A stretch of DNA of 37,386 nt, from contig JAOUCS010000022.1 in assembly GCA_029859645.1 (NCBI GenBank), positions 1 through 37,386 on the forward strand, written 5' to 3'. Source of the stretch: Lysobacterales bacterium. GTDB lineage: Bacteria; Pseudomonadota; Gammaproteobacteria; Xanthomonadales; SZUA-36. Within the stretch, counting starts at the first letter, position 1. Each line of letters begins with the position of its first letter. The position numbers and the translations under genes were made by a program. The notes beneath the pieces are model-generated. The model made no database searches, was not told the origin of the DNA, and saw nothing but the letters and a program-made list of their open reading frames with translations. Shown here piece after piece: positions 16,396 through 22,498 of this stretch.

Positions 16396-17397
16396 ATGAG
16401 ACCTCTATTTTTGTCACTTGCACTCTGTATCACAACTGCCGCATTCGCCGAAGAAGTGAACGTCGAGAACTTCGTCCGAGCTGAATCCGACACGATGTTT
16501 CGAGTGAATATGGCTAGCGCCGGCGCAGATGTCGGCGAAGTTTTCCACCTTCGAGAGCCTACAACACCCGATAACCAGCCTGTTATCCGCATGAATCAGG
16601 ACACGCTATATACAGCTGTCTTTTTGGATCTGGCAGAGCCGGTAAAAATCTCGCTGCCCGAGATCGAAGGCAGGTATCAATCCATGCAGGTAGTCAATCA
16701 GGACCACTATATGTTTGTCGAGGCCACGCCTGGCACATACGACCTGACGGAAGAAAACGTTGGCACGCGGTTTGCTTATGTGACGATCCGAACTTTCGCC
16801 AATCCGACCGATCCCGAAGACCTCAAAAAAGCACACGAAGCTCAGGACGCCATCAAGGTTGAGGGTGGTGGCCAAGGCCCGTTCGACGCACCGGACTGGG
16901 ACCAGGACGCGCTCTCAGAAGGTCGAAAAGCGCTGAGTGATTTCGCTGCCGCGCTCGGTTTTGAAGCCTCCAGGGCCTTTGGCCGCAAAGACGAGATCGA
17001 GCCAACGGCATATCTGATCGGCGCAGCATCTGGCTGGGGCGGGCTGCCACGGAGCGCAGCGATGTATGTCATAGACAGCGTGGCTGCAAACGACGGAAAC
17101 ACACCTTATAAAGTGACGGTAAACGATGTGCCTGTAGACGGCTTCTGGTCGGTCACGGTCTACAATGCAGATGGCTACCTCGAAGCGAATGATCTGGGTG
17201 TAAACAACTACAACAATGTTACCGCTGAGCCGAATGATGACGGATCTGCAACGATCCACTTCGGCGGTTGCCAAGATGGCCGGATCAATTGTATTCCGAT
17301 TACACCTGGCTGGAACTTTGCCGTGCGGATGTATCAGCCGCGCGAGGAAATCCTGGACGGTTCATGGACATTCCCCGAGTTTGTCAAGGTCGAGTGA
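16396..17397 (+). CDS. DUF1254/DUF1214 secreted protein, shorter paralogue
   Basis: 333 residues from ATG 16396, six bases after AGGAG; the ATG at 16390 directly abuts the site. A signal peptide ends at AAFAEE. The DUF1254 part is shortened (RMNQDTLYTAVFLDLAEPVKISLPE, RYQSMQVVNQDHYMFVE). The DUF1214 part is complete (VPVDGFWSVTVYNADGYLE, CIPITPGWNFAVRMYQPREEILDGSW). It resembles the short DUF1254 proteins often found in pairs with long ones. No catalytic residues can be assigned. Probably co-transcribed with the preceding lipoprotein gene. Confidence 0.88.
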   Translation: MRPLFLSLALCITTAAFAEEVNVENFVRAESDTMFRVNMASAGADVGEVFHLREPTTPDNQPVIRMNQDTLYTAVFLDLAEPVKISLPEIEGRYQSMQVVNQDHYMFVEATPGTYDLTEENVGTRFAYVTIRTFANPTDPEDLKKAHEAQDAIKVEGGGQGPFDAPDWDQDALSEGRKALSDFAAALGFEASRAFGRKDEIEPTAYLIGAASGWGGLPRSAAMYVIDSVAANDGNTPYKVTVNDVPVDGFWSVTVYNADGYLEANDLGVNNYNNVTAEPNDDGSATIHFGGCQDGRINCIPITPGWNFAVRMYQPREEILDGSWTFPEFVKVE

Positions 17398-17410
17398 TCC
17401 GCCATCGATA

Positions 17411-17605
17411 GGATTAAGTTATGACGATGGTCAGAAAGCTTGTGTTACAGAGCAGCGTACTTCGGTACCCGCCGCCCATGCCGCGTCCGAAACTTTTGAC
17501 GTAGGTGTGGGCCTCGGTTCGCCCGTGTCACTGGACTACTACGATCGGGCGCCGTTCCGGTTTACTGGAGAAATCGAAAAGATCCACATCGGTTATATTG
17601 AATAG
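17411..17605 (+). pseudogene. arylsulfatase C-terminal remnant
   Basis: The frame gives DDGQKACVTEQRTSVPA, then SETFDVGVGLGSPVSLDYYD and RAPFRFTGEIEKIHIGYIE then stop. This is the usual C-terminal strand set of arylsulfatases, for example FDVGxDTGTPVSxDY and PFxFTGxIEKVxI. There is no start or ribosome site and the catalytic N-terminal 450 or so residues are absent. The sequence directly abuts the DUF1214 gene end, which indicates deletion of an ancestral sulfatase gene here. Confidence 0.75.
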
Positions 17606-17672
17606 GATGCGCAAATAAAGGGCCGGAATCAGTTTTCAGCAGACTTGTCCAGCCCCTTCAGCCTGATGTGAG

Positions 17673-17701
17673 TCCGCGGCCTGATCGTTCCAGGCCGCGG
17701 A
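17673..17701. terminator. strong GC hairpin between sulfatase remnant and phosphatase
   Basis: TCCGCGGCCTG (17673-17683) and CAGGCCGCGGA (17691-17701) pair perfectly over 11 bp with a 7-base loop. The tail ATTCTTGG is only weakly T-rich, so this is a candidate but not a textbook rho-independent terminator. It would separate the DUF1254 transcript from the phosphatase gene. Confidence 0.5.
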
Positions 17702-17751
17702 ATTCTTGGCATCGGCAACCGGAACCTGAGCGAGTCGAAGGGAAAAACATT

Positions 17752-19479
17752 ATGAAACTTAGCGTACGAAACCTAGTGGTCATTCCGTCCACGGCATGCC
17801 TCTGGGTCATCGCCAGCATTTTCTTGCTTTTCCAGAACACCGGGTTGGCGGAAACGGAAAAGCCACGCTTGATTCTCCAGATCACGGTCGACCAATTGCG
17901 CGGTGATTTGCCGGCACGGTTTCTCAATCGCATGGGTGAAGGCGGATTCCGTTATTTCCTGGAAGAGGGAATCGTCTACGGCAACGCCCACCACGCGCAC
18001 GCCAACACCGAGACCATCGTTGGCCACGCCACCCTCGCGACCGGCGCCCACCCCTCGGCGCACGGGATGATCGGCAACATCTGGTTCGACCGCGGTACCG
18101 GGTCCCTGACCTATAACATCGAGGATGATCGTTATGGGCTTTTGACCGAAGGCGCGGACGTCGACAAGCAAACGGAGATCGACCCCACCCAGAAGGTGGC
18201 CGGTACCGATGGCCGATCGCCTGCCGCGATGCTGGTTTCGACCTTCGGCGATGAGCTCTCGATCTACACCGCGGGAATAGCCAAGGTCTTTGGCGTCTCG
18301 ATCAAGGATCGCGGTGCAGTCTCGTTTGCGGGGCACGCCGGAAAGGCGTTCTGGTTCTCGAAGAGTGCCGGCGAATTCGTCACCAGCCGTTTCTATTACG
18401 ACAAATATCCCGAATGGGTGACCGCCTTTAACAAGGCCGGCCCGACCCGGCGCTTCGCAGACACGTCCTGGGAACTGCTCCAGGACCCATCGCGTTATCT
18501 GTTCGGTAACCGCGATGACCAGGCCTGGGAGCTGGACCTGCCACCTTTCGGCCGGACATTCCCGCACGCTTTCGGACCGGCGGACGGCAGGGGGTTCACA
18601 ACCTTTCTCACGGTGAGCCCGGCTGGCGACGAGCTGACCCTCGAATTTGCCAGGGCGTTGATCGAGAACGAAGCCCTTGGGACTGACCCGGTCACCGACT
18701 TCCTGTCCGTCAGTTTCTCCTCCACGGATTACGTCGGTCACCTCTTCGGACCCTCGAGCCTGGAGGCCGAGGACAACCTGCTGCGGCTCGATCGCACGCT
18801 TGCGGCGCTGCTCGCATATGTCGATGAGAAGGTTGGGCTGGATCACACCCTGGTGGTGCTCTCTGCCGACCATGGTGGTCCCGAAGCGCCGGCGGACCTG
18901 CAACAATATGGGTTCGAGGCCAACTACGTGGATCCGGACTCCTGGGAAAAGGAGGCGGGCTTCGCCGCCCTCAAGCAACGTTTCGGCATCGGCGAACAGC
19001 TGATCCGGCAATACGCCCACCCTTACCTCTACCTGAATCATGAAATCATCGCCGAAAATGGCTTGTCGCTTGGTGAAGTCGAGGAAGCGGTCGCCGCCGA
19101 ACTGGTCAAGTTCGAAGGCGTCGCCCTGGCCGTTTCCAGCACGGCGATGGCGCATGGCGAGATTCCCGACACCCCGCTGCTGCGCTCGGTCCTGAACAAC
19201 TACAATCCACGGCGCTCCGGCGATATCTATGTTGTCTTCCGGCCGAATTGGTTTATCAACGACTTCGACGGCCTCACGGTCGCGGCGACTCACGGATCGC
19301 CCTGGCGCTACGACACCTTCGTACCGGTCTTCTTCGCCGGGGCTGGAATTAATCCACAAAAAGTCTACCGGGAAATCCACACCATTGACGTGGCTCCTAC
19401 CCTGGCCGCCGTTGCGGGCACCAAGCCACCCTCCGGGACCCGTGGCAAGGTCCTCGTCGAGGTCCTGGAAGGTCGGTAA
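17752..19479 (+). CDS. PafA-type alkaline phosphatase-superfamily enzyme
   Basis: 575 residues from ATG 17752, with AAGGGA a few bases upstream; the frame is open 28 codons further but that stretch overlaps the hairpin. The signal sequence includes LWVIASIFLLFQNTGLAE. The metal Asp is in ITVDQLRGD, the nucleophile Thr in NTETIVGHATLATG, a PafA-like Asn in GNIWFDR, and Lys/Arg in SIKDRGAVSFAGH correspond to the phosphate-contacting KxR of PafA. SADHGG gives further metal ligands. These point to a periplasmic phosphate-monoester hydrolase with a Thr nucleophile. The sequence has the SAHGMIG block. It is flanked by the arylsulfatase remnant and by the third 34-bp element. Confidence 0.88.
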   Translation: MKLSVRNLVVIPSTACLWVIASIFLLFQNTGLAETEKPRLILQITVDQLRGDLPARFLNRMGEGGFRYFLEEGIVYGNAHHAHANTETIVGHATLATGAHPSAHGMIGNIWFDRGTGSLTYNIEDDRYGLLTEGADVDKQTEIDPTQKVAGTDGRSPAAMLVSTFGDELSIYTAGIAKVFGVSIKDRGAVSFAGHAGKAFWFSKSAGEFVTSRFYYDKYPEWVTAFNKAGPTRRFADTSWELLQDPSRYLFGNRDDQAWELDLPPFGRTFPHAFGPADGRGFTTFLTVSPAGDELTLEFARALIENEALGTDPVTDFLSVSFSSTDYVGHLFGPSSLEAEDNLLRLDRTLAALLAYVDEKVGLDHTLVVLSADHGGPEAPADLQQYGFEANYVDPDSWEKEAGFAALKQRFGIGEQLIRQYAHPYLYLNHEIIAENGLSLGEVEEAVAAELVKFEGVALAVSSTAMAHGEIPDTPLLRSVLNNYNPRRSGDIYVVFRPNWFINDFDGLTVAATHGSPWRYDTFVPVFFAGAGINPQKVYREIHTIDVAPTLAAVAGTKPPSGTRGKVLVEVLEGR

Positions 19480-19494
19480 CGTTGAAAGCTCATG

Positions 19495-19528
19495 TGTAGC
19501 CTACAAGAGGCTACGGTAGCTTCCTTAC
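19495..19528 (+). promoter_or_regulatory. 34-bp repeated element, copy 3
   Basis: TGTAGCCTACA, six bases, TACGGTA, four bases, CCTTAC: the same layout as copies 1 and 2. It lies between the phosphatase stop and the glycine-zipper gene (start 19619). TACAAT (19554-19559) downstream could be the -10 of an activator-dependent promoter with no good -35. Confidence 0.75.
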
Positions 19529-19553
19529 TTCCCGCAGCTTTTTTTGCTAAAAA

Positions 19554-19559
19554 TACAAT
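19554..19559 (+). promoter_or_regulatory. possible -10 of the glycine-zipper/HdeA-like/SYLF operon
   Basis: TACAAT in an AT-rich stretch after the third 34-bp element; no consensus -35 is found at 16-18 bp spacing. If real, the element would substitute for the -35. It lies 60 bp before the GTG start. Confidence 0.4.
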
Positions 19560-19618
19560 GACCTTTCAAGCACTTCCCAAAACAGGATAAGGCGCGCTAA
19601 CGCCTTGAAGGAGGACAC

Positions 19619-19981
19619 GTGGCTTTACGAGTTCAGAAATTGGTAGTACCCGCCTTACTCGCTCCGGTGATTTTCGCCTCGGCGATGTTCACCTTGGCGA
19701 CCACTTATTCAACCCCCGCGTATTCTCAATACTCAACCAGCTACTGCCGAGATTACGCAACCAGGGTGTCACGGCAGTACTCACGTGGCGGCGCCGTTGG
19801 CGGCGCTGTGCGCGGTGGCGTCGGCGGAGCGGCCGTGGGCGCCGTTGTAGGTGGTAAGAAGGGCGCCAAGAAGGGCGCCGCGATCGGTGCCGTTACCGCT
19901 GGAACCGCGCGGGGTGTCCAGCGTGGCGTGACCTACGATGCCCTCTATCGCGACTGCATGCGCGGAAGTTTGTATTACTGA
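19619..19981 (+). CDS. glycine-zipper exported protein
   Basis: 120 residues from GTG 19619; AAGGAGG lies four bases before. A signal-type hydrophobic segment is at about residues 8-28. After a Tyr/Ser-rich stretch comes a glycine zipper, GGAVGGAVRGGVGGAAVGAVVGGKKGAKKG (about residues 57-87), followed by AAIGAVTAGTARGVQRG. The tail has a Cys (YRDCMRGSLYY) and another Cys occurs near residue 43. Glycine zippers pack tightly in membranes and occur in stress-related envelope proteins. It heads a three-gene run with the HdeA-like and SYLF genes. Confidence 0.83.
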   Translation: MALRVQKLVVPALLAPVIFASAMFTLATTYSTPAYSQYSTSYCRDYATRVSRQYSRGGAVGGAVRGGVGGAAVGAVVGGKKGAKKGAAIGAVTAGTARGVQRGVTYDALYRDCMRGSLYY

Positions 19982-20032
19982 TAACTGCTTAATTAGCGGT
20001 TAATTGAATCAAAAGTACCAGGAGAAAACTGA

Positions 20033-20359
20033 ATGAAGACCACAAAAATTTTGTTTGCTGCAACAATGGCATTTTCCTTCCTGTTGTCTAATTCCGCTGT
20101 TGCGGCCGAAACGCCTGACGCTGTCCAGTCGGGGCTAAAAGTTAAGCTCAACGAGATGACCTGCGCGGAGATGTTGGTTCAAACCGGCAGCACACGGGAC
20201 TTCACCATGATTTACATGCATGGCGTCATCAATGGTTTACAGAAGGACTATCTGTTCGACGCCGTCAAGGTTAGCGAAGCCACCGACAAAATTTATGAAA
20301 TGTGCATCGCCGATACTAACGCCAACCTGCTGGAAATATTCAAAAAAGCGCGTGGTTAA
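20033..20359 (+). CDS. HdeA/HdeB-like periplasmic protein
   Basis: 108 residues with AGGAG nine bases before the ATG and a signal peptide ending AVAAETP (about residue 25). The mature part has LNEMTCAEMLVQTGSTRDF, YMHGVINGLQ and a second Cys in KIYEMCIADTNANLLEIFKKA. Two cysteines in this spacing and the TCxExL start are typical of HdeA/HdeB acid-stress chaperones. Expected role: periplasmic protection of unfolding proteins. This is a family-level call; an HdeA search would settle it. Confidence 0.7.
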   Translation: MKTTKILFAATMAFSFLLSNSAVAAETPDAVQSGLKVKLNEMTCAEMLVQTGSTRDFTMIYMHGVINGLQKDYLFDAVKVSEATDKIYEMCIADTNANLLEIFKKARG

Positions 20360-20371
20360 TGAGGAAGAAAC

Positions 20372-20941
20372 ATGAAACTTAAAATAATGGCTGTTGTGGC
20401 AGTCTTGTTCACCCTGATGAGTACATCCACCTACGCGGCCGCTACCAATGAGAAATGCCAGGCGACGTTTGCCAAGTTCAAGGAGCTCGGAAACGTTCCC
20501 CAGTTGTTGGCCCAATCCTACGGTTATGCCGTGCTGCCGACCATTGGCAAAGGTGCTGTTGGTATCGGCGGCGCCGGCGGCACCGGTTGTGTATACGCCG
20601 GTGGCGAGCATACCGGCAACGTATCCATGGGCCAGGTGACCATCGGTTTCCAGCTGGGTGGGCAGTCCTACAGCCAGCTGATCCTGTTTCAGAACGCGGA
20701 TACCTACAAGGAATTCACCAAAGGCAATTTCGAATTTGGCGCTGATGCAACGGCGGTGGCATTAACTTATGGCGCCCAGGCAGGCGCGACCACCAAGGGC
20801 GCATCTGCCAGCGCCGGTGATACCAAGGGCGCTGCCGCGTGGAAACGCGGTATGGCGGTGTACACGATTGCCAAGGGTGGCCTGATGTACGAAGCGTCGA
20901 TCGGTGGTCAGAAATTCAGTTTTAAACCATTGACGGACTAA
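20372..20941 (+). CDS. SYLF/Ysc84-domain exported lipid-binding protein
   Basis: 189 residues with GAGGAAG before the ATG and a signal peptide ending TYAAAT (about residue 24). The SYLF domain is clear: SYGYAVLPTIGKGAVGIGGAGGTGCVYAGG, TIGFQLGGQSYSQLILFQNADTYKEF (residues about 49-115), and a repetitive AGATTKGASASAGDTKGAAAW segment with KGGLMYEASIGGQKFSFKPL at the end. Such proteins bind phosphoinositide-like lipids in eukaryotes; in bacteria they are exported and of unknown role. The gene lies 12 bp after the HdeA-like gene. Confidence 0.9.
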   Translation: MKLKIMAVVAVLFTLMSTSTYAAATNEKCQATFAKFKELGNVPQLLAQSYGYAVLPTIGKGAVGIGGAGGTGCVYAGGEHTGNVSMGQVTIGFQLGGQSYSQLILFQNADTYKEFTKGNFEFGADATAVALTYGAQAGATTKGASASAGDTKGAAAWKRGMAVYTIAKGGLMYEASIGGQKFSFKPLTD

Positions 20942-20956
20942 ACACGGTTCCCGGTC

Positions 20957-20983
20957 AGCTGCGGTGGCCTTGCTGCCGCAGCT
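20957..20983. terminator. hairpin after the SYLF gene
   Basis: AGCTGCGG (20957-20964) and CCGCAGCT (20976-20983) form an 8-bp stem with an 11-base loop, 16 bp after the stop. It lacks a T-tract, so it may only stabilise the 3' end of the message. Confidence 0.4.
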
Positions 20984-21201
20984 AAAATCCGGGCTGTCCT
21001 CGAATTTCCTCGGCGAATGTCGGGAGGCAGGTGCGCAGGAAGCGATCGCATAACTTAAACCACAGCCAGCCCCAGCACAGCTACGCCGATTGCGAGACCC
21101 ATGCGGGCTGGTGTGTTGGCGAAGGGGCAGGGTTAAACTCTATATGGTTTTCTGCTTTTTGTTGCGTTGACCGGTTCAAACCGCACTTATTGGCCAGAAC
21201 A

Positions 21202-21813
21202 TCATGACCTGAAGACAAAAAGCCTCAGCAGAACAATCAAGACATTCAAAATAGTATCAAAGGTTTTTCCTTCTTCTGCGAAATCCTGGCTGGAACCCAG
21301 GGGCGATATAACGTGTTCATGTGCTGGTGAAGACAAAAATGCCCCTAACTTGCCCAGTGTCTCTGTACTGTTTGAATCACGATTCGATTCCAGAATTCTT
21401 TTTACTTCTTCTCCGAGCCTCTGGTCCTCAAGCGTTTTCTCTTTAGGGAGCATCAGTTTTTGACGAGTTTCCTGGTACCTGGTGAACTCACCACGGTTCA
21501 GCCAGAATCCCTGGCATTTCGGACAACGCGTTAAAATTAACTCCCTGGGAAAATTGGGGTCCTTATATAGAACAAGCGCCGTTCGGTCTCGGGGACACAG
21601 CAGCCTTGGGTCTTCAATGTCAGAAGGAGTCCGCAAGCGATCTGGATCCAATGATTCAATTTCCTGCGCCTCACCCAGCTTTACCCTGAACAGTTCAAAA
21701 GCGTCAAACCAGATTCCACCACACCCCTCGCACTGATCGATAATGACCTGCTGACCGTAATGAGACGGGACGCCAACCTGGTGCATTACGGCTTTTTCGT
21801 TTGGACAAAACAT
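21202..21813 (-). CDS. double zinc-ribbon protein (zf-TFIIB type) with C-terminal hydrophobic segment
   Basis: 203 residues. Two zinc ribbons: CPNEKAVMH with CEGCGGIWFDAFEL (about residues 3-42), and CPRDRTALV with CPKCQGFWLNRGEF (about 73-111). Each uses CPxD/N and CxxCxGxW(F/L)(D/N)xxE, the zf-TFIIB pattern. A charged linker follows, then a hydrophobic end (TILNVLIVLLRLFVF), possibly a membrane anchor. Function unknown; members often sit with membrane proteases or rhomboid-like proteins, none of which are seen here. Divergent from the next membrane protein gene. Confidence 0.85.
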   Translation of the reverse strand: MFCPNEKAVMHQVGVPSHYGQQVIIDQCEGCGGIWFDAFELFRVKLGEAQEIESLDPDRLRTPSDIEDPRLLCPRDRTALVLYKDPNFPRELILTRCPKCQGFWLNRGEFTRYQETRQKLMLPKEKTLEDQRLGEEVKRILESNRDSNSTETLGKLGAFLSSPAHEHVISPLGSSQDFAEEGKTFDTILNVLIVLLRLFVFRS

Positions 21814-21940
21814 GGATCAATCATTTTCCCTAAAGGGCTCACTACATGAATATGGATGTTAAGTTTCAGTGCGCTGCCTCGTTGAAACAATCCATCGACA
21901 AGAGCGATACTGTAATGCAATTGGTCTTCCAGGCTCCACA

Positions 21941-22462
21941 ATGAATGCAGAGGCGTATTTTCAGGCAGTAGAGGCAATCGCACTGGTGATCGCCCTGGGT
22001 TTTGCGATTCTTCAGGTTCGCCAGTACCGTCGCGACAAGCACCGTGAAGCTGCGATGGAATTGCTGCATTCATTCCAGACCCCTTCATTCGCCCGCGCAT
22101 TGAACATCGTCTATGCAATGCCGGGCGGCCTGTCAAAGGAGGAGGTGGAACAATACTGCGGCAATGAATTTCACCTCGTGTACGCCATGACGACCACCTG
22201 GGAAAGCCTTGGCGTACTGGTGCACCGGGGTGAAATTGACCTGCAGCTTATCGATGATTTTTTCAGCGGCCCGATTCGGATCTCCTGGCAAAAACTGGAA
22301 AACCACGTCATGGGTGAGCGTGAGTGCACCGGCAGGGGGACCATCAACGAGTGGTTTCAGTGGCTTAACGAGCGACTGGTGGATATGGAAACTGTGGAAC
22401 AGCCCGTTCCCGCCCACCTTGAGCACAAAGATTGGCAACCCAAAAAACCTTGGTGGAGATAA
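21941..22462 (+). CDS. DUF4760-like membrane protein
   Basis: 173 residues from ATG 21941 (MNAEAYFQAVEAIALVIALGFAILQVRQYRRDKHREAAMELLHSFQ); upstream frame extension lies in the divergent promoter area. One TM helix at about residues 8-26 is followed by the QVRxYRRDKHREAAMELLHSF pattern common in DUF4760-type proteins. The rest is soluble helical (VYAMTTTWESLGVLVHRGEIDLQLIDDFFSGPI, NEWFQWLNERL). No catalytic motif. It is convergent with the large PPDK-like protein. Confidence 0.8.
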   Translation: MNAEAYFQAVEAIALVIALGFAILQVRQYRRDKHREAAMELLHSFQTPSFARALNIVYAMPGGLSKEEVEQYCGNEFHLVYAMTTTWESLGVLVHRGEIDLQLIDDFFSGPIRISWQKLENHVMGERECTGRGTINEWFQWLNERLVDMETVEQPVPAHLEHKDWQPKKPWWR

Positions 22463-22498
22463 TATTTTGCTTTCAGCGCCGGATGGCTTACGAAGCTT

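Noticed and set aside
17773-19380. A 535-residue minus-strand open frame opposite the phosphatase gene
   Set aside because: The plus strand has clear catalytic motifs; the antisense frame is low in recognisable structure and arises from codon bias.
21040-21180. A minus-strand fragment reading NTPARMGLAIGVAVLGLAVV and stop, considered as a membrane-protein remnant
   Set aside because: Only about 25 codons with an upstream stop; not enough to assign.
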